NCBI GenBank assembly: GCA_963758505.1
Contig: CAVWVJ010000001.1
Coordinates: 1,240,001-1,304,000, forward strand
Direction of reading: 5' to 3'
DNA: 64,000 bases
Source of the DNA: Korobacter sp963758505
Lineage (GTDB): Bacteria > Acidobacteriota > Terriglobia > Terriglobales > Acidobacteriaceae
In this document: piece after piece, positions 26,305 through 35,654 of the stretch
Position numbering within the stretch: position 1 is the first letter of the stretch
How the letters are laid out: each line of letters begins with the position of its first letter
The notes under the pieces: generated by a model
The model's input: the letters and a program-made list of their open reading frames with translations, nothing else
The model's database searches: none
What the model was told of the DNA's origin: nothing
Program-made: the position numbers and the translations under genes

Positions 26305-28218
26305 CTACCACTGCACCCCCGGATACAAGCTGGGAAGCCGGTTGGCGCGATAGAGGTTTTGGCCCGTCGTGCTTGCGCTCCAGATGGTCTGGGGGGTGCT
26401 TGTGAGGGTCACCTCGTTCACTTGCGACGTGGTATTGGGCTCCGCGCAAAGGTCGAACTCGATGTTCCCGTTGGCCAGGGCCGTCGTGCCACCTCCCCAG
26501 ACGGAAAAATTCGAGTTTGGCTGGGTGTCGCGCCAGGTGATGGTTGCCGTCTTTGCATTCTCGTCCACGGAAAGCACGGGTACGGTGGTGTAGCAGGCAT
26601 CCGAAGGTTTTCCGGAACAGATGCTGCCGCCAACCTGGCGAGTGAAGCCATTGTCCATCATCGTCAGGGTGAAGACACCGGTCGTGTTCGGACCAATAAA
26701 CGATGGCTGATGCTGTCCGTAGAACCAGTCCTGCGGCTCGGTTCCACCTACCAGCTTGAAATCGCCCTGGTAGCCCAACCGCCAGAGCACATTCCCGGTT
26801 CCGGCGCCGTTGCGATAGTCGACTTTCATGATCCAGCTCTGGTGACGGCTGGAGACGAGGATATTTCCGTCGCCGGGAACGTAAAGCAGGGCGTTGGAGT
26901 GGGTCCAGTCGGGATAGCCCACCGGAGCGCGGCTCACGTCGAGATGGTCGAGTTCATTCCAGGCCCAGACCGGATTGGAATTGGTATCGAAGTCCACCAC
27001 CACATCGCCGACTACATTGGCGCTGCCGGTCGTTCCTGGTAATCCGCTATAGGTCTTGTTTACGCTGCCGAGCACGAGCCAGTGGCCATTGGGCGTGATC
27101 ACAACGTCGTGATGCAGATCGTCGATGGTGAAATCGTAGCCTCCGGTCATGAGCGCGCTATTCATCTGGTCGAGGGAAATCTGGCGCACCGGAACCCCTG
27201 CCAAGTCCACTTCACGCAGCACGTTCAGTTCGCCGGGAGTGGCGGGGCCGGTCACCTGGTTTGAGTTGAGCGAGATCACCATGAGGTAGTCGCCATTCGG
27301 CATTTGCTTGATCGGTTGAATGATCGTGTCGGGAACACGGTCCGGATAGCTGTAACCCCAGATCAGGTTGCCTTGCAGGTCGATGGCATACGCCTGCAGA
27401 TAGGTGTTGTTGTTCGGCGCCGAAGCCGGGTTCATCATCTCGATGCCGGGCTGGGGAGTTCCGTTTGCGGTAACGGAGACTGCCGGCAGTTGATCCAAGG
27501 CGAAGTTGCTGGTGGTAAAAGTCTGGTCCACATCGTTATCTACCACGTTCCCGTTTGAGTCGGTAACCACGGCCTGCATGTGATAGGTCGAATTGGCTTG
27601 CATGCCCGCGACCAGGATGCTGACCGCAGATCCTGCTTGCACAGCTTGCGCGGAGGTCAGGCGCCCATAGTTGGTGTCCGGCCCAAACTGCACGCTTTCC
27701 AGGCCGGAGACATTCGGCGAATAGGTGTAGCGGGCGACCAGGGGATTGTCGGTGGGGGTGACGATACTTTCGCCCGGCTGCAACTGGACGCCATTTCCGG
27801 TGAGCGGTATGCGTTGATCATTGGTCGACATGCCGAGGTCGAGCACCGCAGTTTGCGATCCTTCCGAGGAGGGCGCAAAGGTCGCAACCATGGAACAGGA
27901 AGAGGCCGCCGGCAAGGTCGCGCCGCAAGACACGGTGCTGCCGAAAGCGAAATCGGTCCCCCCGGTCAGGGTAGGCGCTAATTTCACATCGCTCGTGCTC
28001 GAATTCTTGATGGTGACCACGATGCGTCGAACCTGCGTGCCAACCGCCACATCGCCGTAGTTAAAAGTGTCGCCGCTCACCGTGACCGGGGGCGTGCTGC
28101 TTCCGCATGCGGCCAGAAACAGAACAAGCGAGCAAATCGCGGTGAGTGTCAGGAAGTGGTGGGCCTGCCGGTGGGGAAGTCGAGCAAGGTCGAGCGGGGA
28201 AGGACTTTTCGTGCGCAA
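26305..28218 (-). CDS. Arylsulfotransferase (ASST)-like lipoprotein with N-terminal beta-sandwich domain
   Basis: A 637-residue exported protein. The TTG at 28218 (GAGG six bases upstream) gives a signal peptide with lipobox LAAC (about residue 38). Residues about 45-145 form an Ig-like ASH/choice-of-anchor domain (FNYGDVAVGTQVRRIVVTI). The remainder is a beta-propeller with the arylsulfate sulfotransferase signatures DDLHHDVVITPNGHW, DWTHSNALLY, SSRHQSWIMKVD and YGQHQPSF; several His residues correspond to the catalytic set of AssT. It may transfer sulfate between phenolics in the periplasm, but the acceptor is unknown and no DsbL/DsbI partner is adjacent. Confidence 0.82.
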   Translation of the reverse strand: MRTKSPSPLDLARLPHRQAHHFLTLTAICSLVLFLAACGSSTPPVTVSGDTFNYGDVAVGTQVRRIVVTIKNSSTSDVKLAPTLTGGTDFAFGSTVSCGATLPAASSCSMVATFAPSSEGSQTAVLDLGMSTNDQRIPLTGNGVQLQPGESIVTPTDNPLVARYTYSPNVSGLESVQFGPDTNYGRLTSAQAVQAGSAVSILVAGMQANSTYHMQAVVTDSNGNVVDNDVDQTFTTSNFALDQLPAVSVTANGTPQPGIEMMNPASAPNNNTYLQAYAIDLQGNLIWGYSYPDRVPDTIIQPIKQMPNGDYLMVISLNSNQVTGPATPGELNVLREVDLAGVPVRQISLDQMNSALMTGGYDFTIDDLHHDVVITPNGHWLVLGSVNKTYSGLPGTTGSANVVGDVVVDFDTNSNPVWAWNELDHLDVSRAPVGYPDWTHSNALLYVPGDGNILVSSRHQSWIMKVDYRNGAGTGNVLWRLGYQGDFKLVGGTEPQDWFYGQHQPSFIGPNTTGVFTLTMMDNGFTRQVGGSICSGKPSDACYTTVPVLSVDENAKTATITWRDTQPNSNFSVWGGGTTALANGNIEFDLCAEPNTTSQVNEVTLTSTPQTIWSASTTGQNLYRANRLPSLYPGVQW

Positions 28219-28541
28219 GTTTCGCCTCAGTGTTGGAATGTCTATTTGCCGGGAGGTGCTACTCTGGTTCCGATTGCGATGCCATTGTGACGAATTGATG
28301 ATCCCAGATTTGTCAAACTTTGTCGCTGGCCAGAGAGGAACCTCGAATGTACCTGCAACATAATTTCTCCCGGCAAAATCCACCTAGCCACTTGTTTCCT
28401 CAGACGTTTCTGGGATAATCAATATCGCTCTGGTGTAACTTCGGGTATTCCCGAAAGACGAACTTTGTTCTTGTGGTGCAAAGGCCTGCGCTGCGGCGCG
28501 GTGTTTGCGCGGAGAAAGTTCCCTGCGACAGTCTCGACGGA
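28219..28541. other. Divergent intergenic region with candidate ftsK promoter
   Basis: About 323 bases between the ASST-like gene and ftsK. Apart from the candidate ftsK promoter (28392-28419) I recognise no gene or RNA structure. Confidence 0.4.
28392..28419 (+). promoter_or_regulatory. Candidate sigma-70 promoter for ftsK
   Basis: TTGTTT (28392-28397), a 16-base spacer and GATAAT (28414-28419). This would give a leader of about 115 bases before the ftsK start. The assignment is by motif only. Confidence 0.4.
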
Positions 28542-30992
28542 ATGCCGAACACCAAGATGACGTTTCTTACCCGCGCGACCACTCCAACCAACAATAAGCG
28601 GCTCAACGAACTGATTGGGCTTCTGATCTTCCTTTCCTCCATTCTCCTGGCGTTGTCGCTGGTTTCTTATTCGCCTGTCGATCCCTCGATGAATACCGCT
28701 GCCGCCGCCCAGGGAGGCCGCGAAATCTCCAACTGGATCGGTATCGCCGGCGCATTCTTCGCGGATCTTTTCCTGCAGATCTTTGGCGTCTCCGTTTTCC
28801 TGTTGCCCGTTTTTCTCGCCATGTACGCGCTCCGGTGGTTCCGCTCCCGGACAATCGCCTCGCCGCTGCCGAAGTTTTCCGGCGCGATCGGGTTGCTGAT
28901 CTTCAGCAGCGCGTTTATCGGATTGCTGCCATGGCATTGGCGCTGGGCCCACGGAGCAGGGATGGAAGGGCTGCTCGGCCGCATCGTGGCCGACGCCATG
29001 ATCCATTACCTGAACCTGGTCGGGGCGTACATCGTTTGCGTCGCTGCGATCCTGACCGCCACCTATCTCTCGACAGCCTTCTCACTGGGTGAGTTGAAGC
29101 TCTGGTCCGAGACGCGCTTCGCCTTCGCGTACGCGTGGTACGACCGCTTCGAAGATTGGAAGAAGGAGCGTACGAAAAAGCGCGCCGCCGATGCCCTCGC
29201 CCGCAAGCGCGAGCAGAAGACGGTGGTAACGGCGCAACTCGTGCCGGCGAAAGGGCGCGCGGAAGAGCCGGAGGCTCCGCCAGCCCGCGTGGTTTCGCAA
29301 CCCGCTGCTGCTCCTCCAGTGAAGACCGGCATTCAGAAAATGATGGAAGAGCAGGGCATCGTAGAAAAGCCGGCTGCTCAGGCGGACCGGGCCTCGGTCA
29401 CTCCTGCGATTCCGGCAGGAGAGGAACTCGAGACCGAAGAAGAGATCGCGGTGGCGGCCCGCGCCGATGCCCAGCAAAGGGCCAAGACCACCCTGCCGAA
29501 AATCGCCGGTGGCTACAAGTTGCCGTCCTCCTCACTGCTGCGGCGTCCCGACGAGCAGCAGGCAATTGATGAAGAGCAGCTCAAAGAGCTGGCGCAGATG
29601 CTGGTGGAGAAGTGTTCCGAATTCGGCGTCCATGGGCAGATCACGCAGATCAACCCGGGTCCGGTCGTCACGACCTTCGAGTTCAAGCCCGAAGCCGGCA
29701 TCAAGTACAGCCGGATCACGAACCTATCCGACGACCTTTGCCTGGCGTTGCGGGCGGAGAGCATCCTCATTGAACGCATGTCGGGTAAGAGCACCGTAGG
29801 CATCCAGGTGCCGAACCATCAGCGCGAGACCATCTATTTGCGCGAAGTCGTGGAATCGAACGAGTTCATCGGGGGAAAGAGCAAGACGACCTTGGCGCTC
29901 GGCAAGGACATCAACGGACGCATCGTGACAGCCGAGCTCAATTCCATGCCGCACCTGTTGATCGCCGGATCGACCGGGTCGGGAAAATCGGTGGCGATCA
30001 ATGCCTTCATCATGTCGGTGCTGTACAAATCCACGCCCGACCAGGTGCGCCTGATCCTGGTGGACCCCAAGCGCCTCGAGTTGGGAAATTACGAAGGCGT
30101 GCCACACCTCTATACCCCTATCATCACGGAACCAAAGCTCGCCTCCAACGCGCTGCGCAACGCGGTACGCGAGATGGAGCGCCGCCTCAAGGTGCTGGCG
30201 GAAAAAGGCGTACGCAACATCGACCAGTACAACAAGTTGTTTGAAGGCCAGGATACCCCGAGTCTTTTCGAGGAAGGGCAGACCGAGCACAAGCCGCTGC
30301 CTTACATCGTGATCATCATCGACGAATTGGCCGACCTGATGATGCTCGACGGCGCCAACGTCGAAGAGTCCATCACCCGCCTGGCGCAGATGGCGCGAGC
30401 CGTGGGCATTCACCTGGTGCTCGCTACGCAGCGTCCGTCGGTCGATGTCATCACCGGACTGATCAAAGCGAATTTCCCCTCACGCATCAGCTTCCGCGTG
30501 GCCACCAAGATCGACTCGCGCACCATTCTCGACGGCAATGGCGCCGAGCAACTTCTCGGGCGCGGAGACATGCTGTACCTGCCCTCTGGTTCGGCTCGCG
30601 TCGTCCGCGTGCATGCGCCGTTCGTGACCGAGAAGGAAATCGAGGGTGTGGTGGAGTTCTGGAAGGCCCAGGCCACCGCGCAGTATGAAGAACACTTCCT
30701 CAGCGCGCCGAAAGAAGAAGGAAACAGCGTGATGGGCGAAGGTGGTGCGGGGGAGGGTGGCGATCTCGAAGGCGATCCGATGTACCAGGACGCGGTCAAG
30801 CTGGTGATCGAGTTCGGCAAGGCCTCTACCTCGCTCCTGCAGCGGCGTCTGCGGATCGGCTATGGCCGTGCCGCTCACCTGATCGACCTCATGGAGCAGG
30901 ATGGGATTGTCGGCGCGCCCGACGGCCCGAAGCCTCGCGAGGTCCTCAAGCGGCCCGATTGGCTGAACGAAGTAGAAGAGAGTTTGCGGTAA
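28542..30992 (+). CDS. ftsK: DNA translocase FtsK/SpoIIIE
   Basis: A septal DNA pump that clears chromosome ends and couples dimer resolution to division. Its 816 residues comprise a 4-helix membrane domain (about 20-190), a short charged linker (about 210-330, much shorter than the E. coli linker), the alpha/beta motor with Walker A GSTGSGKS (476-483) and Walker B VIIIDEL (590-596), and a C-terminal gamma winged helix (about 745-800; STSLLQRRLRIGYGRAAHLIDLME) that reads KOPS-like sites. The ATG at 28542 is chosen over one at 28557; both are plausible. A terminator follows. Confidence 0.97.
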   Translation: MPNTKMTFLTRATTPTNNKRLNELIGLLIFLSSILLALSLVSYSPVDPSMNTAAAAQGGREISNWIGIAGAFFADLFLQIFGVSVFLLPVFLAMYALRWFRSRTIASPLPKFSGAIGLLIFSSAFIGLLPWHWRWAHGAGMEGLLGRIVADAMIHYLNLVGAYIVCVAAILTATYLSTAFSLGELKLWSETRFAFAYAWYDRFEDWKKERTKKRAADALARKREQKTVVTAQLVPAKGRAEEPEAPPARVVSQPAAAPPVKTGIQKMMEEQGIVEKPAAQADRASVTPAIPAGEELETEEEIAVAARADAQQRAKTTLPKIAGGYKLPSSSLLRRPDEQQAIDEEQLKELAQMLVEKCSEFGVHGQITQINPGPVVTTFEFKPEAGIKYSRITNLSDDLCLALRAESILIERMSGKSTVGIQVPNHQRETIYLREVVESNEFIGGKSKTTLALGKDINGRIVTAELNSMPHLLIAGSTGSGKSVAINAFIMSVLYKSTPDQVRLILVDPKRLELGNYEGVPHLYTPIITEPKLASNALRNAVREMERRLKVLAEKGVRNIDQYNKLFEGQDTPSLFEEGQTEHKPLPYIVIIIDELADLMMLDGANVEESITRLAQMARAVGIHLVLATQRPSVDVITGLIKANFPSRISFRVATKIDSRTILDGNGAEQLLGRGDMLYLPSGSARVVRVHAPFVTEKEIEGVVEFWKAQATAQYEEHFLSAPKEEGNSVMGEGGAGEGGDLEGDPMYQDAVKLVIEFGKASTSLLQRRLRIGYGRAAHLIDLMEQDGIVGAPDGPKPREVLKRPDWLNEVEESLR

Positions 30993-31041
30993 ACAGAATC
31001 CGGCGATCTCGGTTGCCGGTACAAGTGGTTGATTCAGGGAT

Positions 31042-31072
31042 GGCGCGGCTTCTCCAGCCGCGCCGATTTTTA
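31042..31072 (+). terminator. Terminator of ftsK
   Basis: A perfect 9-bp stem (GGCGCGGCT 31042-31050 with AGCCGCGCC 31056-31064) has a 5-base loop and is followed by GATTTTTATT. Confidence 0.88.
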
Positions 31073-31175
31073 TTGGGAACCCATATTTTCCATGCAACTT
31101 GCCGAGGGCCCCAGGGTTCTGCTATGACATCGAACGCAGTATCGTCGGTCGTTCAATCCAAGAATGAGGTGTCGC

Positions 31176-31502
31176 ATGAACAAACGCGGTTTCACTCGAA
31201 TTTGGGTTCTGGCATTTTTAATGTTAGCGGCGTCCATGAGCTTTGCTCAGAGCGCGACAAGCGCTTCCGCCAAAAGCAGTCAAACCTCGGCTGCGGCCGC
31301 GACCACCAACCTGGTCGATATCAACAGCGCAACGAAAGATGAATTGAAAGCACTCCCCGGAGTTGGGGATGCCTATTCGCAAAAGATCATCGACGGTCGT
31401 CCCTACAAGACAAAGACGGAACTGAAAACCAAGAAAATCGTTCCGGCTGCGACCTACGCCAAGATCAAGGACCAGATCATCGCCAAGCAGGCCTCGAAGT
31501 AA
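31176..31502 (+). CDS. Secreted helix-hairpin-helix protein (ComEA-like domain)
   Basis: A 108-residue exported protein. It has a signal peptide (cleavage near SFAQS, about residue 24), an Ala/Ser/Thr linker, and a single ComEA-type helix-hairpin-helix domain, DINSATKDELKALPGVG (about 47-63) with a second hairpin AYSQKIIDGRPY. The domain is closely similar to that of the lipoprotein at 8799-9161, but here there is no lipobox. Non-specific DNA binding in the periplasm is the family expectation; competence involvement is unproven. GAGGT lies five bases before the ATG at 31176. Confidence 0.85.
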   Translation: MNKRGFTRIWVLAFLMLAASMSFAQSATSASAKSSQTSAAAATTNLVDINSATKDELKALPGVGDAYSQKIIDGRPYKTKTELKTKKIVPAATYAKIKDQIIAKQASK

Positions 31503-31529
31503 GTTCCCAAGGCATGGCGCTTGCAAGCG

Positions 31530-32813
31530 CTATGCCTTTTTCAGTCCCCGAAGCGCGACCGCCCCCAGCCCCAGGATCGCCACGATCATTGCCGTCCACA
31601 GGACCCACTTGTGGCGTTCGGTCCAGGGACGCTCATCGGGCCGCGGTGCTGCCTGTAGATTCGGCATCTCGTTTCCAAGTATCGCCGGGACCGCGGACGC
31701 CGCCTCGGTCTCCCGGAAGAGCTTGTCGTACTCATAGACCGGAGCCTCAACCTTCGGATCGCCGTAATACACCTTGAAGGCGGTGGCGCCCTTGGGGTCG
31801 AAATACATCCGCCGCTCCACGGTTTGCAGCACCGGCCGGATCGGCAATGGTGGATCGTCTCCGTTGCGAACGATGATCCGCCAGTGGGCGGACCGGGTAT
31901 CGTGGGTCGAAATATCAAGGTCCTCGTCGACCTTGCCTTCCGCCGAGCGTACTCGCGAGATTTCGCCGTCGGCCAGGGTCTGCCATCCGTCGTCGTTGGC
32001 CGGCTCTTTCTCGTCGTAGCTCATCTCTACCGTGATCAGGCGCCGAAAGTTGATCCGGTCGGCGGGAACCGCGAAGTGAATACGATCGACCGGGGCGCCC
32101 TTGTCCATTTCTATTTCCAGAATTGTTTCGTGCGGACGTTCGGTTCGTTTGAGTTTGCCGCCGGCGTCGTCCCAAACGGCGGTCGAACGGAAGGTGTTAC
32201 TGGCAATCGCTCCATGGATATGCTGGGGAAGTACCAGGTTGCCGTGATCGATGCCGCGCCGCGAAATGGAGATCCGCAAATAACGGAAGTTGGACGGCGG
32301 TAGCTTGAGTTCCAAGTGCGATCCGAGCTTCTGCTTCGAGAAATCGAAGATCGGTGTCGTGGTGAGCATGGTCCAGGTTCTCGCCCGGGGGTCGTTGGCG
32401 CCCTCCACGATCGCAATCCGATCGAAGTCGTGCTGGCTCAATTCCAGGATGACCTCGTCATAAACGTCGAAGCCGCTCATGTCGAGCAGGAACCGGGTGT
32501 AGTTAGGAACGACGCCCTTGTTGAGAATCTTCACTTCGTGGCGTTCGCTGATCTCTGCGATGCCCTGCATGCGCAGCGCGTACGGCACTACCTTGTCGTT
32601 GTTGTAGAGCCGGATGTCCGCCAGGTCCGGGCGGGCGTGGGACCAGATGGCGTTGTCGACGACGATGTAGTTCGTCTTGGTGGGATCCGCGGATTGCACG
32701 TCGCGAACCTTGGCGAAGTATTTGCGTTCGGGTTCGTCGGCCGACAGCGGTCCCGCCGCGGCTCCGATCATCAACGCCAACGCAATCCACTTCGCCCGAT
32801 GTCCAAGGATCAT
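31530..32813 (-). CDS. DUF3999-like exported, membrane-anchored protein
   Basis: A 427-residue protein with a signal peptide (cleavage near PLSADE, about residue 25), a large beta-rich periplasmic part and a C-terminal transmembrane helix (about 403-422) ending RGLKKA. Segments such as WSHARPDLADIRLYNNDKVVPYAL and FRYLRISI fit DUF3999. Genes for DUF3999 and DUF2339 proteins are neighbours in several proteobacteria, and both occur here in one operon, which supports the assignment. The start overlaps the stop of the upstream gene by four bases. The function is unknown; an envelope role is inferred. Confidence 0.8.
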   Translation of the reverse strand: MILGHRAKWIALALMIGAAAGPLSADEPERKYFAKVRDVQSADPTKTNYIVVDNAIWSHARPDLADIRLYNNDKVVPYALRMQGIAEISERHEVKILNKGVVPNYTRFLLDMSGFDVYDEVILELSQHDFDRIAIVEGANDPRARTWTMLTTTPIFDFSKQKLGSHLELKLPPSNFRYLRISISRRGIDHGNLVLPQHIHGAIASNTFRSTAVWDDAGGKLKRTERPHETILEIEMDKGAPVDRIHFAVPADRINFRRLITVEMSYDEKEPANDDGWQTLADGEISRVRSAEGKVDEDLDISTHDTRSAHWRIIVRNGDDPPLPIRPVLQTVERRMYFDPKGATAFKVYYGDPKVEAPVYEYDKLFRETEAASAVPAILGNEMPNLQAAPRPDERPWTERHKWVLWTAMIVAILGLGAVALRGLKKA

Positions 32814-33691
32814 TGTGGTTCCGTACCCATGAGAATACGCGTTTTTGCGGCGAACTTCTGCCAGTTTGTGAAGGTCGCTTCGTTCACCTCGCAGCGGCGG
32901 TGCTTCTCGTCGTGGCAGAACATGGTTGTGCTCTGCACGGGGAGGACGAAGGAAGTTCCGTCGCCGAGAGGCAGAATCTTGTAATCCGCCTCATTGCTTC
33001 CGAACCGCAACGGGAAATGCTTGTCAATGTCGGTGGTCTGCCGTTCGAAGCGAGCCAGCGAGAGGGTCCTTTTATCGATCAGGATGCGTCCCTGGTAGGA
33101 AGGAAGCGTGGTCTGCAAAGGCGCGCCGATTTTCTCTCGTGCTTTCATCTGCCACCAGTGATTGTCCCGGACCTCGTAGCCGAAGACCAGGACGGGAATC
33201 TCGTGCCATATGCTCTCGTTCACAAACCAGAAGTGCGTCTCGGAATGGTCATGAAAGAGCAGACGCAGATCGGTTCCGTAACCACCGTAGTTCCATGCTC
33301 CGTGCGAGCGAAGGAATTCGTCGGGATCGTCGCCTGGCGCGATCTTCACATGGTTGATCGCCACGTCGCTGAAGTGCGAGTGGCCGCCGATGTACGCAAT
33401 ACGTGCGCTGGTCGTGTCGATGAGTTGACGGTCCTTGCCGTTTTCGGTGCGATAACGACGCGTCTCCTGATCGCCAATAATGTCCGGCAATCTCTTGTCG
33501 AAGGAAAGGACCCACATACAGAATCCCGCGAGCACGTCCGCGTGAGCGACGGCCCCCGCTGTGGCCTTGCAATAGTCGAGCTGGTTAGGTTCTGGCGGGG
33601 CCGGTTGTGCCTGGGCGGAGGCGAAGCCCGTAACGAACGCGACCAGGATCGTAGCGCCGGCGCAGCAGATTCGTTGCAATGAACCACTCAA
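32810..33691 (-). CDS. Exported protein of unknown function, between DUF2339 and DUF3999 genes
   Basis: A 293-residue protein with a signal peptide (cleavage near ASAQA, about residue 27). The mature part is rich in His, Trp and Tyr, for example GGHSHFSDVAINHVKI, FHDHSETHFWFVNESIWHE and NHWWQMKAREK. Two Cys (FCHDEKHRRC) are near the C-terminus. I recognise no family. The His clusters could bind metal, but this is speculative. The start is a TTG at 33691 with AAGGAG nine bases upstream. It overlaps the DUF3999-like gene by four bases and follows the DUF2339 gene by 31 bases, so it belongs to that operon. Confidence 0.8.
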   Translation of the reverse strand: MSGSLQRICCAGATILVAFVTGFASAQAQPAPPEPNQLDYCKATAGAVAHADVLAGFCMWVLSFDKRLPDIIGDQETRRYRTENGKDRQLIDTTSARIAYIGGHSHFSDVAINHVKIAPGDDPDEFLRSHGAWNYGGYGTDLRLLFHDHSETHFWFVNESIWHEIPVLVFGYEVRDNHWWQMKAREKIGAPLQTTLPSYQGRILIDKRTLSLARFERQTTDIDKHFPLRFGSNEADYKILPLGDGTSFVLPVQSTTMFCHDEKHRRCEVNEATFTNWQKFAAKTRILMGTEPQ

Positions 33692-33722
33692 GGATCACGT
33701 CTCCTTATAAGGTGTGTGCAGC

Positions 33723-35564
33723 TTATCGTTCGATTGGCGTTCCTGGACCGTCGCCCGTGCCAGGCAGCGTCAGACGGCCTCGCTGGTAGAGGAAAGAGAT
33801 TCCGAGCAAGATCGCGCCGAGCCCGATGAAACTGAGAATTCTGAAACCGACGTCGAGCGTTGAGGTGTCAAAGAGGAAAACCTTGATCACCGTGACTCCA
33901 AGCAGGGCGATCGCCTGCCAGCGCAAGAACGCGGAGTGCCGGCGGAAACCCAGGAACATGAGTACGGCTCCATAGATCATCCAGACGGCGGAGTGGGTAA
34001 AGCCCCGGATCGTCTCGGTGCTGCGAGCAGCCGTGTAGGCGCGGGCGGACCAATGCGCCACGACCGGAGGCCGAAAGAAATCCTGGACCTCGTTATACAG
34101 GGCGAGCAAAGCCAGCAGGTTGAGGAAGACAGTGCAGACATGCCCCGCCAGGCGCTCGATGTCAGTCGTCGCCCGCCGCGTTCCGTAAATCACCAGCGCG
34201 AGCACCGCAATCGCCACCAGGTAAGTTGCAAACCGGGGATTGAAGACCAGCGTCGTCTCACGTGGCCAGTCTTCTACCAGCATCCGAAAAATCCCGAGCG
34301 TGAGCGCCACCGCGGCGAAAATCCTGAGAAAGACGTGCTGAATCCGTTGCCCTACATAGAGCAGCGCCGCCGATTCCACCAGCCATCCGATCGTGATCCA
34401 GTGGCCATTCAGTTTGAGCGGGATTGCCGCCGTCAGGAATCCGATCGCCAGTGCCAGATGAATCAGGTTGATCGCCTTGCGATTCTCCGCTCCTGCGGCC
34501 TGCTTCGCTATGCGCTGCGCGAGAATCACGTACACCGCCGCCAACGCCACCGAGAACCATGCCATTGCGTTGTCGCGGAACGCGGCGTCGTGATAGGCGT
34601 CGTAAATTGCGTAGATTTCGAAAAAATAAACGGCAGCATTCGCGATCGAAAGGATCGCCGTCAGCGTGGTCGAATCCGCCTGTTCGCCGCGCCGCGGGAT
34701 GAGCGCCGATCCCGCGAAGATCAGGAAGAACAAGGTCGCGAAGATGAAGGTCGGGGTGAACTGCTTGTAGTCGTAGTATTCCGCGTACCACGCGACGTAC
34801 ATCAGCAGCGTTCCAACGAACGCGCCCAGGCTGAGCCGGCGCCATCCGCGGAGGGCGGTGAGGAGTACCGCTCCCGCGGCAAGAATGCCGACGTAGGAGA
34901 ACAGGAAGATCTCGTGGTTTCCGCCGGTCGAGCACAGCGCCGGCGTAGCGAAGCCTCCGGCGAGGGCATAGGCGGCCAGCAATTGAGCATTCTGCGTCAG
35001 CGCCATCACGATGGTCGCGGCGGTAACGATGAGCATCGCCACGAACCCAACCCCGGCTGGTACCAGGTGATAGACCTGTACCGCCGCCCAGAGCGACAGG
35101 TACATCGTGCCAATGCCGATAGCCTTCAGTCCGTAGGAGAAGAGATCGTAGTGCTTGCGACGGAAGGTCTCGCTCCACGCGGTCACTCCGATGCCGGCGA
35201 GTAATCCGATCGCAATCCGCCCCGCGGGCCCGATCCAGCCATTGTCAAAGGCGTACTTCAGGAAGAGCGCGACGCCGACCAGAACGGCCACTATGCCCAC
35301 CCGGTTCAGCCAATGCGTCCCGATGCGCGACTCGAGCGACTCTGGAGTCGCGGTTGGCATACGGGGTGGTGGAGGGACCGGAGGCGGGAATGCCATGGCC
35401 GAGGGGACCTGTACCGGCGCAGGAGGGGCCATCGCAACCGGCGGAGCCACCACTACTGGCGAGGGCTTAGCGGGCGTTGCAGACGCTTCCAGGCGCTCCA
35501 TACGGCGCTGCAGGTCTGCCACTTGTCTTCGGAGTTCCGCCAGCTCCTGGTCGCGTGGGTCCAT
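33723..35564 (-). CDS. DUF2339 polytopic membrane protein
   Basis: A 613-residue protein with an N-terminal coiled coil (about 3-30), a Pro/Ala-rich linker (to about 85), then SRIGTHWLNRVGIVAVLVGVALFLKYAFDNGWIG, the characteristic DUF2339 entry, and roughly 14-16 further transmembrane helices. The family is found in many Gram-negative bacteria. Its function is unknown; the topology resembles transporters or polysaccharide polymerases. It is the first gene of a three-gene operon with an unknown exported protein and DUF3999. Confidence 0.9.
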   Translation of the reverse strand: MDPRDQELAELRRQVADLQRRMERLEASATPAKPSPVVVAPPVAMAPPAPVQVPSAMAFPPPVPPPPRMPTATPESLESRIGTHWLNRVGIVAVLVGVALFLKYAFDNGWIGPAGRIAIGLLAGIGVTAWSETFRRKHYDLFSYGLKAIGIGTMYLSLWAAVQVYHLVPAGVGFVAMLIVTAATIVMALTQNAQLLAAYALAGGFATPALCSTGGNHEIFLFSYVGILAAGAVLLTALRGWRRLSLGAFVGTLLMYVAWYAEYYDYKQFTPTFIFATLFFLIFAGSALIPRRGEQADSTTLTAILSIANAAVYFFEIYAIYDAYHDAAFRDNAMAWFSVALAAVYVILAQRIAKQAAGAENRKAINLIHLALAIGFLTAAIPLKLNGHWITIGWLVESAALLYVGQRIQHVFLRIFAAVALTLGIFRMLVEDWPRETTLVFNPRFATYLVAIAVLALVIYGTRRATTDIERLAGHVCTVFLNLLALLALYNEVQDFFRPPVVAHWSARAYTAARSTETIRGFTHSAVWMIYGAVLMFLGFRRHSAFLRWQAIALLGVTVIKVFLFDTSTLDVGFRILSFIGLGAILLGISFLYQRGRLTLPGTGDGPGTPIER

Positions 35565-35654
35565 GTGGGTACAAGTTATTGAGAAGGGTGCGGGATGGCA
35601 AGTAGATTAGCGGGTGCCGTCCCCCTTCGGCCCGGTGATAGATTGACAATCGCC

